Origin: Gemmatimonadetes bacterium SCN 70-22
GTDB taxonomy: Bacteria; Gemmatimonadota; Gemmatimonadetes; Gemmatimonadales; Gemmatimonadaceae
NCBI GenBank assembly: GCA_001724275.1
Contig: MEDZ01000007.1
Span: 38,159-102,158 of the forward strand
Length of the DNA stretch: 64,000 nt
Direction of reading: 5' to 3'
Shown: positions 53,151 through 62,275 of the stretch, in pieces
Layout of the letters: the number at the start of each line of letters is the position of its first letter
How positions within the stretch are numbered: position 1 is the first letter of the stretch
Notes under the pieces: generated by a model
Database searches by the model: none
What the model saw: only the letters and a program-made list of their open reading frames with translations
Told to the model about the DNA's origin: nothing
Position numbers and translations under genes: made by a program

Positions 53151-53898
53151 GAAAGTCCGGTTGAAAGTGAGCGTCGCCGCCTGCCTGCTGGCCACGGCCT
53201 GTGCCGGGGGCGAGGGGGCGAAAGATACCGCGGCACGCGCCGCCGCCCCTGCCGCCGTCGGGGATGAACGCGCCGACGCGATGTCTGGTGCCGCATCGTC
53301 GCCGGAGGCGCCGCGGGGAACCGCCACCAGCGGGCGCCCGACGGTCCTCGTCGTCGGGACATCGCTCACCGCGGGGCTCGGGCTCGACCCCGACAGCGCG
53401 TATCCCGCCGTCCTGCAGCGCATGGCCGACAGTGCCGGGTACGCGGTGCGCGTCGTGAACGCGGGGCTGAGCGGCGAGACGTCGGCCGGGGCGTTGCGGC
53501 GACTGGAGTGGCTCCTGCGGCAGCCGGCGGCGGTGGTGATGATCGAGACCGGGGCGAACGACGGGCTGCGCGGGCTCGACGTCGACTCGACCCGGGCCAA
53601 CCTGACGGCGATCGTCCGCGAGGTGAAGCGGGCCCTCCCCGCTGCGGCCGTCCTGCTGGTGCAGATGGAGGCGCCGCCCAACCTGGGCGACGACTACACG
53701 CGGCGCTTCCGGGAGAACTACCCGCTGGTGGCCAGGCGGGAGGGGGCGGCGCTCGTCCCCTTCCTCCTGGCGGGGGTGGCGGGTGACCGCCGCCTGAACC
53801 AGGCGGACGGGATCCACCCGACGGAGGCGGGGGCGCGGGTCGTGGCGCGGAACGTCTGGCCGACGCTGGAGCCATACCTCGCGCGCCTTGCCAAGTAG
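53149..53898 (+). CDS. tesA: TesA-like GDSL esterase/thioesterase
   Basis: The 249-residue secreted SGNH hydrolase has an N-terminal signal with a possible lipobox (ATAC) and a linker rich in Ala (about 20-62). Catalytic blocks follow: VVGTSLTAGLGL (Ser; GTSL in place of GDSL), the Gly of GETSAG, IETGANDGLRG (GxND) and DGIHPTEAG (DxxH with the catalytic His). It hydrolyses esters or acyl-CoA-like thioesters in the periplasm. TTG 53161 and GTG 53167 are possible starts that would avoid the overlap with ybbA. The stop overlaps the EF-P promoter region. Confidence 0.87.
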   Translation: MKVRLKVSVAACLLATACAGGEGAKDTAARAAAPAAVGDERADAMSGAASSPEAPRGTATSGRPTVLVVGTSLTAGLGLDPDSAYPAVLQRMADSAGYAVRVVNAGLSGETSAGALRRLEWLLRQPAAVVMIETGANDGLRGLDVDSTRANLTAIVREVKRALPAAAVLLVQMEAPPNLGDDYTRRFRENYPLVARREGAALVPFLLAGVAGDRRLNQADGIHPTEAGARVVARNVWPTLEPYLARLAK

Positions 53899-53916
53899 GC
53901 CCCTCTTGGCTAAAAT
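53888..53916 (+). promoter_or_regulatory. Sigma-70-type promoter for EF-P
   Basis: TTGCCA (53888-53893) and TAAAAT (53911-53916) each match the consensus at five of six positions and are 17 bp apart. The -35 lies in the last codons of the esterase gene. A transcript would start near 53923, about 52 bases before the EF-P start codon. Confidence 0.7.
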
Positions 53917-53974
53917 CAGAGGCTGTCGAAACTTACGTATAGTTGCGCCAACTTCGGGCGGAGTTCGTTAGGTC

Positions 53975-54541
53975 ATGGCTGTTCCTGCCACGCAGATTCG
54001 CAAGGGCATGGTGATCGTCTTCGAGGGCGATCCCTGCCGTGTGATCGATTTCCGCCATCACACGCCGGGTAACCTGCGGGCGATGGTGCAGACGAAGATG
54101 AAGAACCTTCGCACGGGCTCGAACTTCGAGCATCGCTTCCGTGCGGACGATTCGATCGACAAGGCCTCGATGGAGACCCACGAGCTGGAGTTCCTCTATC
54201 AGGGCGGCGACACGTTCCACTTCATGAATCTGGAGAACTACGACCAGATCGAGCTGGACACCGAGGCGCTGGGCGACAACGCCCCGTGGATGGTGCCCAA
54301 CATGAAGATCATCGCCGAGTACTACGACGGGCGCCCCATCGGCATCGAGCTCCCGCAGTACCTCACGTTCGAGATCGTGGAAACCTCGCCCGTCATGAAG
54401 ACGGCGACGAAGACGGCGTCGTACAAGCCGGCCAAGCTCGAAAACGGCGTCACGATCAACGTCCCCGAGTTCATCGGGACCGGCGAGCGGGTGCGCGTCA
54501 ACCCGAGCACCGGCGAGTACCTCGACCGCGCCAAGGACTGA
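53975..54541 (+). CDS. efp: Translation elongation factor P
   Basis: The 188-residue protein has the three beta-barrel domains of EF-P: N-terminal KOW-like (about 1-64), then two OB folds ending in NVPEFIGTGERVRVNPSTGEYLDRA. EF-P relieves ribosome stalling at polyproline. The loop that normally holds the modified Lys34 (PGKGGA type) reads HTPGNLRAM, so neither Lys nor the Arg of the rhamnosylated type is at the usual position. A ribosome-binding site is weak (gggcggag), and a CGTTAGG heptamer sits directly before the start. The tRNA cluster follows. Confidence 0.93.
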   Translation: MAVPATQIRKGMVIVFEGDPCRVIDFRHHTPGNLRAMVQTKMKNLRTGSNFEHRFRADDSIDKASMETHELEFLYQGGDTFHFMNLENYDQIELDTEALGDNAPWMVPNMKIIAEYYDGRPIGIELPQYLTFEIVETSPVMKTATKTASYKPAKLENGVTINVPEFIGTGERVRVNPSTGEYLDRAKD

Positions 54542-54568
54542 TCGCGGGAGGCGGCGGAACTCCCCCGG

Positions 54569-54597
54569 TTGTTTCGAGGGAGTCGGCCGTTTAGAAT
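54569..54597 (+). promoter_or_regulatory. Promoter of the tRNA cluster
   Basis: TTGTTT (54569-54574) and TAGAAT (54592-54597) are 17 bp apart; the -10 matches consensus at five of six positions. The start would be about 14 bases before the tRNA-His gene. Confidence 0.6.
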
Positions 54598-54617
54598 GTT
54601 GGTCCTTCGCACGTCAT

Positions 54618-54692
54618 GGTGGCCGTAGCTCAATTGGTTAGAGCACCGGACTGTGGCTCCGGGGGTTGGGGGTTCAAGTCCCCTCGGTCACC
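54618..54692 (+). tRNA. tRNA-His (GTG)
   Basis: The cloverleaf has a 7-bp acceptor (gtggccg / cggtcac with one G-T pair), an anticodon stem ccgga/tccgg and loop ctGTGgc, giving anticodon GTG. An extra 5' G at 54618 can pair with the C discriminator, as required for tRNA-His. CCA is not encoded. Confidence 0.95.
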
Positions 54693-54705
54693 CCTGCAAG
54701 ACCAG

Positions 54706-54728
54706 ACGGGAGACGGGAGACGGGAGAC
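54706..54728. repeat. 7-bp tandem repeat (gggagac)
   Basis: About three copies of acgggag lie between tRNA-His and tRNA-Trp. This is the same unit as the repeat at 3255-3281. Confidence 0.85.
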
Positions 54729-54761
54729 GCGAGTCTCTCCCTCCAGCCGACTGCCTGCACT

Positions 54762-54834
54762 AGGTCAGTAGCTCAATTGGTAGAGCACCGGTCTCCAAAA
54801 CCGGCGGTTGGGGGTTCGAGTCCCTCCTGGCCTG
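54762..54834 (+). tRNA. tRNA-Trp (CCA)
   Basis: This 73-nt cloverleaf has acceptor aggtcag / ctggcct, anticodon stem ccggt/accgg and loop ctCCAaa, giving anticodon CCA for tryptophan. The T-loop is ttcgagt. The 3' CCA is not encoded. Confidence 0.95.
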
Positions 54835-54925
54835 CTGGAACGCGGAAGGGAAGGGAAGGGAACGGAAGCGCGGTGGCGTGAAGGACAGGAAAGTGAAGGA
54901 CGCAGCACGGAAGTCGCAGCTTCAC

Positions 54926-54998
54926 GGCGGTATCGTCTAGGGGACTAGGACACAGCCCTCTCAAGGCTGGAACACGGGTTCGAATCCCGTTACCGCTA
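54926..54998 (+). tRNA. tRNA-Glu (CTC)
   Basis: This 73-nt cloverleaf has acceptor ggcggta / taccgct, anticodon stem cagcc/ggctg and loop ctCTCaa, giving anticodon CTC. The T-arm is acgggttcgaatcccgt. The 3' CCA is not encoded. Confidence 0.93.
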
Positions 54999-55033
54999 CT
55001 CGCACGACCACTCGCACGACCACTCGCACGACC
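54998..55033. repeat. 12-bp tandem repeat between tRNA-Glu genes
   Basis: Three exact copies of actcgcacgacc begin at the last base of tRNA-Glu (CTC) and end 14 bp before the second tRNA-Glu. Confidence 0.9.
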
Positions 55034-55047
55034 GCTACCCGGATGTC

Positions 55048-55119
55048 GGCCCCATCGTCTATCGGTTAGGACGGCACTCTTTCAAGGTGCAGAGACGGGT
55101 TCGACTCCCGTTGGGGCCA
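55048..55119 (+). tRNA. tRNA-Glu (TTC)
   Basis: This 72-nt cloverleaf has acceptor ggcccca / tggggcc, anticodon stem gcact/ggtgc and loop ctTTCaa, giving anticodon TTC. CCA is not encoded. Confidence 0.94.
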
Positions 55120-55204
55120 CTGCAGCGCCGCCTGCAGTTGTGGGAGGGGAGAGGGGGCGTTAGGATGTCGCAGGCGCACGCGGCGCAATTGCTTTTGATA
55201 GTTA

Positions 55205-55278
55205 GGGGCTGTAGCTCAGCTGGTTAGAGTGCCGGTCTGTCACACCGGAGGTCGCGGGTTCGAGCCCCGTCAGCCCCG
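55205..55278 (+). tRNA. tRNA-Asp (GTC)
   Basis: This 74-nt cloverleaf has a perfect acceptor ggggctg / cagcccc, anticodon stem ccggt/accgg and loop ctGTCac, giving anticodon GTC. The discriminator is G, as expected for tRNA-Asp. CCA is not encoded. Confidence 0.96.
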
Positions 55279-55295
55279 CTCGAAAAACTGAAGTT

Positions 55296-55377
55296 GCCCA
55301 AGTGGTGAAATTGGTAGACACGCCATCTTGAGGGGGTGGTGCCGAAAGGCGTCGCGGTTCGAGTCCGCGCTTGGGCA
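55296..55377 (+). tRNA. tRNA-Leu (GAG)
   Basis: This 82-nt class II tRNA has acceptor gcccaag / cttgggc, anticodon stem ccatc/ggtgg with loop ttGAGgg, and a long variable arm (tgccgaaaggcgt). It has anticodon GAG and discriminator A, as expected for leucine. Confidence 0.95.
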
Positions 55378-55433
55378 TGGCAACACGCACGACAGGCACC
55401 ATCGCCACACCGGCAGGCCGCAAGGCACTCGCC

Positions 55434-55505
55434 GCCAGCGTAGCTCAGTGGTAGAGCACCCGATTCGTAATCGGGCGGTCGTCGGTTCAATCCCGACCGC
55501 TGGCT
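55434..55505 (+). tRNA. tRNA-Thr (CGT)
   Basis: This 72-nt cloverleaf has a perfect acceptor gccagcg / cgctggc, anticodon stem cccga/tcggg and loop ttCGTaa, giving anticodon CGT, which reads ACG. Confidence 0.94.
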
Positions 55506-55538
55506 CTCGCTCCACCCAAGCCCGTCTCGCACGCCGCC

Positions 55539-55562
55539 GCCGCTCCCGACCCCGGGAGCGGC
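55539..55562 (+). terminator. Hairpin after tRNA-Thr
   Basis: A 9-bp perfect GC stem (gccgctccc / gggagcggc) with a 6-base loop, followed by a moderately T-rich stretch (gtcttgctt), lies 33 bp after tRNA-Thr. It probably ends the tRNA transcript. Confidence 0.6.
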
Positions 55563-55583
55563 GTCTTGCTTCCCCCTCACTCG

Positions 55584-55751
55584 CTACTCCGCTGGCCGTC
55601 CCAGCACCCGGGCCTTCACGCGGCGCGCCAGGTCGTGCCAGCGACGGGGCGCCGTGAGGTACACCCCCACCGCGAAGACCACCACCGAGGCCGCGATCGA
55701 GATCGGCGCATCGCCCGCAGCCATTGCGACCCCTGCCGGATCCAACTGCAT
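55584..55751 (-). CDS. Small hypothetical membrane protein (55 aa)
   Basis: This open frame of 55 residues has a purine-rich ribosome-binding site (gagggagagggggg) directly before the ATG. It has one hydrophobic helix (ISIAASVVVFAVGVYLTA, about 17-34) and a basic, Arg-rich C-terminal part (RRWHDLARRVKARVLG). It lies on the strand opposite to the tRNA genes, in the 425-bp gap between tRNA-Thr and tRNA-Gly. Coding-like composition and the ribosome-binding site support it, but I recognise no family. Confidence 0.5.
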   Translation of the reverse strand: MQLDPAGVAMAAGDAPISIAASVVVFAVGVYLTAPRRWHDLARRVKARVLGRPAE

Positions 55752-55890
55752 CCCCCCTCTCCCTCCGTCGAGTCTCCGGAATCATCGGTGGGGGCGCTGA
55801 CACTGCGGCCCCACGCGTGGCGTCAGGATGAGCCCCGGGCGTCTGCTCAGCGTCATGGAGGCCTTGCCAAGCGTCTATGCCGCGTCATCC

Positions 55891-55920
55891 TTGCGTCACG
55901 ACGCGTCGACCGCTTATTGT
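55891..55920 (+). promoter_or_regulatory. Possible promoter of tRNA-Gly
   Basis: TTGCGT (55891-55896) and TATTGT (55915-55920) are 18 bp apart and place the start only a few bases before the tRNA. The match is moderate (three and four of six). Confidence 0.4.
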
Positions 55921-55930
55921 TCCGCAACTT

Positions 55931-56003
<73 letters not shown>

Positions 56004-56027
56004 CTGTATGGTTGCACCCCAATAACG

Positions 56028-56063
56028 AGAATCCCCGGTGTCCGTCTGGACACCGGGGATTCT
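56028..56063. terminator. Bidirectional hairpin terminator
   Basis: A perfect 16-bp inverted repeat (agaatccccggtgtcc and its complement) with a gtct loop lies 25 bp after tRNA-Gly and 26 bp from the 3' end of the convergent EamA gene. It could stop transcription from both directions. Confidence 0.8.
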
Positions 56064-56088
56064 GTCGTCCCTGCCGCGCCCGTCCCGC

Positions 56089-57012
56089 TCACCGGACCGG
56101 CGCCGGCCCCTCGTGTGGCACCTCCGCGCCCTCCCCGGCGTCGCGATCGGTCGCCGCCAACAGCACCCCCGCCAGCACCAGCGCCGCGCCAAGGTATCCG
56201 CGGCCCCGCAGCGCCTCCCCCCACACCACATAGGCGAGCGCCGCCGCCGCCACCGGCTCCAGCGTCGCGACGGTCGCGGCGCGCGTCGCCTCCACCCGCG
56301 CCAGGCCGGCGCTGTACAGCAGGTAGGCGCCGTAGGTCGGTACGACTCCCAGGAAGACGAGGACGAGCCACTCCATCCCCGACTTCGGCGCGAACGTCAC
56401 CCCCGGCAAGAGCAGCACCGCACCGAGCGGGAGGGCGTAGGCAAACAACGTCGACGCCTCGTACCGCGCGAAGTATCGCTTGCCGAACAGGTAGTACGCG
56501 GCGTAGGCCACCCCCGCGAGGAGGCCCCAGGCGATCGCCGGCCCTCGCACCGCTGCCAGGCTTCCACCCCTCGCGCCGCTCCCGAGCGCCACGAGTGCGA
56601 TCCCGGCGAGCGTCACCCCGACGGCGAGCGCCTTTCGCCTCGTCAACTGCTCGCCGAGCCAGAGCGCCGCGGCCAGCGCCACCCACGCCGGCGCGGTGTA
56701 GAGGAGGATCGCGGCGAGGGCGGCGCCCCCGAGTTCCACGGCCCGGAAGTACGACCAGTAGAAGATCGTCACCCCGAGCAGGGCGAAGCCGCCAACCGCC
56801 GGGAGGTCGCGGCGCGCGACACGGAGGCGGCCCCGCATGGCCGCGTGCAGCACGAACAGCGCGCCGCCGATGACCGCGCGCCAGAAGCTGATCTCGAGCG
56901 GCTCGATGCCGGCGCGAAGCGCGAAGCGCGCCGCCGGGCCGATCGTCCCCCAGAGCAGGGCGGCGGCGACGATGTAGGTGTACCCTAACGAGGCGTGCGC
57001 CGGGCGGCGCAT
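56089..57012 (-). CDS. EamA-family (DMT) transporter
   Basis: The 307-residue protein has ten membrane helices in two EamA repeats: the first starts at YTYIVAAALLWGTIGPAARFAL, the second at GPAIAWGLLAGVAYAAYYLFGKRYF. Each repeat ends with a TAPAWVALAAALWLGE- or LEPVAAAALAYVVWGE-like signature. Family members export amino acids or other metabolites; the substrate is unknown. I chose the ATG at 57012 because family similarity starts there. ATG 57114 or 57228 would add a low-complexity extension. Confidence 0.87.
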   Translation of the reverse strand: MRRPAHASLGYTYIVAAALLWGTIGPAARFALRAGIEPLEISFWRAVIGGALFVLHAAMRGRLRVARRDLPAVGGFALLGVTIFYWSYFRAVELGGAALAAILLYTAPAWVALAAALWLGEQLTRRKALAVGVTLAGIALVALGSGARGGSLAAVRGPAIAWGLLAGVAYAAYYLFGKRYFARYEASTLFAYALPLGAVLLLPGVTFAPKSGMEWLVLVFLGVVPTYGAYLLYSAGLARVEATRAATVATLEPVAAAALAYVVWGEALRGRGYLGAALVLAGVLLAATDRDAGEGAEVPHEGPAPVR

Positions 57013-57427
57013 GGCGGGCCCGCCGGCACGGGAGCGCTCGTCCTCCCCCGGGAGGTCGGGAGGGGGTGGAAGCGGCGCGCGCGGGGACGCGTCGGATGCG
57101 TGGTGGCGGTCCATCGAGGAACGGTCGGCGGTGGTGGCGGGGGCGACGGAACCGGCTCCCTCGGCGTCGCCGTGCGACCAAGGACTCCGGCGGCCAGGTG
57201 GCGCGCCTCGCGAGTGCCCGGCTCGCACGAGCGCGTCGCAAGTACGTCTGGAAGTCTAGCGGAGGGGGCGCGACCCGGTTGCCCGGCTCCTCCCCGTACG
57301 GCATCTCCCCGACGAGGCGCGCAGGGACGGCCGATGGTCTTCCTGCGCGTGGCGCGCCAGCTTTGGGCGGTGCCGGGGCCACACGCGGCGACGCCGACCC
57401 ACCGATTCGTGCCGAGGGGGAGAACAC

Positions 57428-58357
57428 ATGAGAGACCCGATCCGCGATGCCGCGCGCGAGGCCGCCACACCCACGCCGTCAGCGGAGCGCGCGTCGATGC
57501 GGGGCCCGGTGCTGGTGTACGCCGAGGACTCCGCGTTGTCGACGGGGGCGCTGCATCTCGCGGAGCTGCTGGCGCGGCGGGGCGGGGTGAATGCCCACGT
57601 CCTTGGCGTCGTCCGCCCGGTCGAGTTTCCGGTGTGGGCCTTTGTCGATGTCGACGCCAGCGTGATGGAGTCGGGGCGGCGTGATGCCCTGGGCGACGCG
57701 CTGCGGCGTCGGGTCCACGCGACCGTTGGCCTGTCGGGTTACTTCACGGTGGAGGCGGCGACGGGCAATCCGGCGCAATTGCTGGCGGAGGAGGCGCGCC
57801 GGCGCGGGAGCGCCTGCATCCTGGCCGGGCTGGGCGCGCATGGCGGGGCGGAGCGTCCGGCCAGCGAGGACGCCGTCTTGCAGCTGCTGGAGACGTCGCC
57901 GGTGCCGGTGGTGGCGGTGCCGCCGGGGGTGGCGCACCTGCCGACGCGCGTCCTGGTGGCCATGGATTTCAGCGCGGTGAGCCGGCGCGCCGCGGCGGCG
58001 GCGATCGACCTCGTCGACGCCGGGGCGACCGTCACCCTGGCCCACGTGGCTCCCGAAACCGATCTCCAGGCGCTTGGCGCCGAGGGGCTGGCCGCCATCT
58101 ACGAGCAGGGGGTGGCTGGACTCTTCCAACAGTTGGAAGCATCTCTCGAGGGACGTGTCGGCGGGCGCGTGGAGACGGTGCTCCTCCGGGGCGAGGCGGC
58201 CCCCGCGATCCTCACCCTGGCCGCGCGCGGGGCCTTCGACCTCCTGGCGTGCGGGACGCACGGCGAGGCGCCGGCCGGGCGGCGTTTCCCGGGGAGCGTT
58301 TCGACGGCGCTGCTGCGCGGCGCCCGGTGTCCGGTGCTCATCGTCCCGGCGCGTTAG
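57428..58357 (+). CDS. Tandem universal stress protein
   Basis: The 309-residue protein has two UspA-like domains (about 27-165 and 170-308). The first is divergent (VLVYAEDSALS). The second has VLVAMDFSAVS at its start and ends with LLACGTHGEAPAGRRFPGSVSTALLRGARCPVLIVP, close to the ATP-binding G2xG9xGS consensus. A ribosome-binding site (gagggggaga) precedes the ATG. It belongs to the same family as the USP at 21453 but lacks the C-terminal DUF5335-like part. The stop codon is part of a CGTTAGG heptamer. Confidence 0.85.
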   Translation: MRDPIRDAAREAATPTPSAERASMRGPVLVYAEDSALSTGALHLAELLARRGGVNAHVLGVVRPVEFPVWAFVDVDASVMESGRRDALGDALRRRVHATVGLSGYFTVEAATGNPAQLLAEEARRRGSACILAGLGAHGGAERPASEDAVLQLLETSPVPVVAVPPGVAHLPTRVLVAMDFSAVSRRAAAAAIDLVDAGATVTLAHVAPETDLQALGAEGLAAIYEQGVAGLFQQLEASLEGRVGGRVETVLLRGEAAPAILTLAARGAFDLLACGTHGEAPAGRRFPGSVSTALLRGARCPVLIVPAR

Positions 58358-58950
58358 GTGCGGGGCGGGGCGCCAGCGGGTTGACTCTCGGGCATTCGGC
58401 GCTAGGTTTCCATACACGATGTGGTGCCGCCGCGAGGCCCCTGCCCGGCGGCGCCTGTTCGGGCGTGGTGCCCTTCCCCCGATCATGGAGTGACGTCGTG
58501 TCCCAGCGGTCCCGTGTGAGCGGTTTCGCGCGCCGGTGCGGCGGCATGGAATGCCGTCCGCGGACGCGTGTCCGTTCCTGGACCGGGCGCGCCGCCAACG
58601 CCCGCACCACCGACAGCTGCATCCCCACCTTCGTCGCCGCCGGGACGCGCCGCACGCGCGTGTCGGAGATGCGACTGGCTCCCCGGGTCGCCCCGCTTCG
58701 CCCCTGAGCGAAGCCGGCCGCCCGGGCGATCGCCCCACCGGCAATCTCGCTGGACGGGGCGCCTTGCACCTGGCGCCGTGAGCGGCGCCCGCGGGACACG
58801 CCCCTGCGCCAGGCGTGAGCGGGGCCGCCCCGCCGCACGCGCTGTCCCGCCACAAACCAAACGCTGAAATGCAAGGCGTCCACGCCAAGCCGCATCGTGC
58901 GGCGGTGCTGGCGCCTTCCGGCAACCGGGGTTGACCCCGGGGAGGACCTC
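58358..58950. other. Intergenic region without a supported gene
   Basis: In these 593 bp all open frames have the composition of shadows, and none has a ribosome-binding site. A ttgact hexamer at 58381 with taggtt at 58403 is a weak promoter candidate. The end contains the ribosome-binding site (ggggagg) for the next gene. Nothing else is recognised. Confidence 0.4.
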
Positions 58951-59379
58951 ATGGTGAAGATCCTGGCGGATGGCGACAACGGCCATCGACTGGAGAATGC
59001 CGACGGGCGGACCATCGCGTCGATCCGCAATCGCGCCATCCGTCTGTACGGCCTCGGCTCGGAACAGGAGGCGGTCTCCGTCGTCGTCGCCCTGTGGCAC
59101 GTGCTCGACGCGGTCCTCTTCCGCGAATTCCCGGGGTGGCGACGCCACGAACCGGTCATCGAGGACCTACACCTCGTGCACGATGGCGCGTACGAGTGGA
59201 TCACCGACGGCCGCAAACCGCTGGCGCGCCTCTACCGCGAGCGGCGCGGACGCGCGACACCGTTCGCCATCGAGTACGTCCTCCCCTCGTATGCCAGCGA
59301 AGGGGTGGCCATCTCGGCGGCGCAACTCATGGCGCGCGCGCTCGACGAACTCTTGCACGTCCCGCTCGACGCCGCCTGA
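58951..59379 (+). CDS. Conserved-looking hypothetical protein
   Basis: The 142-residue cytoplasmic protein starts at an ATG behind GGGGAGGACC. It has no membrane segment or named motif. It reads as one compact alpha/beta domain: RLENADGRTIASIRNRAIRLYGL at the start, a helix VSVVVALWHVLDAVL, then HDGAYEWITDGRKPLARLY and ending with EYVLPSYASEGVAISAAQLMARALDEL. It lies between the USP and glutamate dehydrogenase genes and is probably cotranscribed with the latter (56 bp gap). The function is unknown. Confidence 0.7.
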   Translation: MVKILADGDNGHRLENADGRTIASIRNRAIRLYGLGSEQEAVSVVVALWHVLDAVLFREFPGWRRHEPVIEDLHLVHDGAYEWITDGRKPLARLYRERRGRATPFAIEYVLPSYASEGVAISAAQLMARALDELLHVPLDAA

Positions 59380-59435
59380 CGCGACGTCGGCGCTTCCTGT
59401 CACGCACTCCGTCTCCGTTCCAAGAGGAGCCTTCC

Positions 59436-60782
<1,347 letters not shown>

Positions 60783-60918
60783 CGCATTCGTTGCATCTGG
60801 GGCGGCCGCTGCACGTGGGGCGGCCGCTCCGGTCCGGCGGCCTCGGCGGCTGTGACTGCGGCAGTTGAGGCCGCGGCTGAGGCCGCCCGGGCCGTTCGGA
60901 GACGACGGTCGGACGCCG

Positions 60919-61563
60919 TCAGAGCGACTTGAGCAGGTTCTCCACTCGCTTGCGGTCGGCGTCCATCGCCCCTCCCGAGAGGATCGTGGCGAGGAGGTCG
61001 ACCGCCTCGTCGTCCAGGCTCTCGGGGTGCTGCCGGTTCTCCTGGAAGCGCAGCACCACGCCGAGGGCGAAGGGGACGAGCGGCGGCGCGCCGCCGCCCT
61101 CCTCGCCCTCACCTTCCTCGAAGGGCGCGGGCGCCGATGCGCCGGACGCGCTGGCCAGCCACGGCTCCTCGGCGGCGAGCGTAGCACGCTCGACGCGCTC
61201 CAGCTCCTGCACGGGGACGAGGGCGGCGAGGACGGCCCGGATTCCTCCCTCGTCCGCGTGCGCCGTCAGCATGAGGGGGACCGGGCGCGCGAAGAGCCCG
61301 ACCTCCTGGACCGCGGTGAACGTCGGCTGCGGGAGCGACCCCTGGGCGAGCACGGGCGAATCGTCCGAAAGCTCTCCTTCCACGGCGCCAAGTGCCCGGA
61401 AGACCACGTGCCCCTCCGGGGCACGCGGGTGCGCCGTGGGGGTGAGGCGCAGGGCGACGGGGGCGAGCGTCACGACGCGCGCGACGCCCTCACCCTCATC
61501 ACCGCCCGCGAAGTCCTCGTCGTTGCGGAAGCTGTCGTCGGAGTCGGGGGACCACTCGCTCAT
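60919..61563 (-). CDS. Hypothetical protein
   Basis: The 214-residue soluble protein has an acidic N-terminus (DSDDSFRNDEDFAGGDEGEG) and a beta-rich middle (VARVVTLAPVALRLTPTAHPR...VVFRALGAVEGEL). A second domain ends in LDDEAVDLLATILSGGAMDADRKRVENLLKSL. I recognise no family. The ATG at 61563 has no visible ribosome-binding site. In-frame starts at 61632 and beyond exist, but the added sequence does not look clearly coding. Confidence 0.55.
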   Translation of the reverse strand: MSEWSPDSDDSFRNDEDFAGGDEGEGVARVVTLAPVALRLTPTAHPRAPEGHVVFRALGAVEGELSDDSPVLAQGSLPQPTFTAVQEVGLFARPVPLMLTAHADEGGIRAVLAALVPVQELERVERATLAAEEPWLASASGASAPAPFEEGEGEEGGGAPPLVPFALGVVLRFQENRQHPESLDDEAVDLLATILSGGAMDADRKRVENLLKSL

Positions 61564-61954
61564 CGGTGTCTTGGCAGGGGGGAGAACAAGGTGCACCCGC
61601 ACCGCGTGCGAACCAAGGGGCAATTCCACCATGTTGTGACGGAGGCGCCCCACCCGGGGTCTCCCTGTCACCTGCCACACCGAGCCATCTCGATGCGCCC
61701 ATACGTCGACCTCGATCCCACGCCACGCTCGTGGTTCCTCCGCGGAGCAATCGCTCCACGAGGGCGCTGCGGCGTCGTGCGGGTGCTGCCGACCAGTGGC
61801 GCCGGGGCGCCAGCGGGAACGGGGAGTGCGTGAGGACGCACTCGCCCTTTGTCGAGCCTTGTTCGACGCCCCGCCCGCGCACCTCGCCGGCGGGGCGTCC
61901 TCGTTTGGTCGCGCCCGCCGTTCCATCCACCGTCACCTCACAGGAGGACGAGCC
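61564..61954. other. Intergenic region with hairpins
   Basis: This 391-bp gap lies between two divergent hypothetical genes. Two inverted repeats are visible: gagtgcg/cgcactc at 61824-61843, and an 11-bp perfect stem gacgccccgcc/ggcggggcgtc at 61865-61899 followed by ctcgttt. The second looks like a terminator or leader element upstream of the small gene. I see no coding sequence. Confidence 0.45.
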
Positions 61955-62275
61955 ATGATTCGATTCCCGCGCAAGGTGGCCACGCGCCTCCAGCGCCTCG
62001 CATACCCGACCGTCGCGGCACGCGGTGCCCTGGCGGCGCGCGCCGATGCCGGGACGCGCTTTGCCCGCGCCTTTGCGTCGCCCGGGCGAACGCACGCCGA
62101 TACGCGCCGCCGCGAGCTGGCGCAGGAGAACCTGCGTCTGGCCGTCACCCTGATCGGGCAGCAGGGGATCGCCGCGCTGGAGCGTGCGATCGCGCCCCGC
62201 GGCGCCGCGCGACGCGACACGGAGGCGGTGCGCGCCGCGCTCGCCGTGGCCGAGGCGCTGGCGCGCACTCCGTAG
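61955..62275 (+). CDS. Small hypothetical protein (106 aa)
   Basis: This 106-residue frame has a strong ribosome-binding site (AGGAGG) 8 bases before the ATG. It is helical and Arg/Ala-rich (RRRELAQENLRLAVTLIGQQGIAALERAI) with no signal peptide or membrane helix. The C-terminal residues and stop codon lie in the first copy of a 20-bp tandem repeat. The family is unknown. Confidence 0.55.
   Translation: MIRFPRKVATRLQRLAYPTVAARGALAARADAGTRFARAFASPGRTHADTRRRELAQENLRLAVTLIGQQGIAALERAIAPRGAARRDTEAVRAALAVAEALARTP

Noticed and set aside
49825..53817. A 1330-residue minus-strand frame covering ybbP, ybbA and part of tesA
   Set aside because: Only the part from 52473 down reads as a protein family. 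Upstream it is out of frame with ybbA and overlaps tesA in antisense; the long frame is a product of high GC.
58249..59216. Several 80-290 residue frames on both strands in the gap after the second USP
   Set aside because: They overlap supported genes, lack ribosome-binding sites and have shadow-like composition (high Arg, Gly, Pro).
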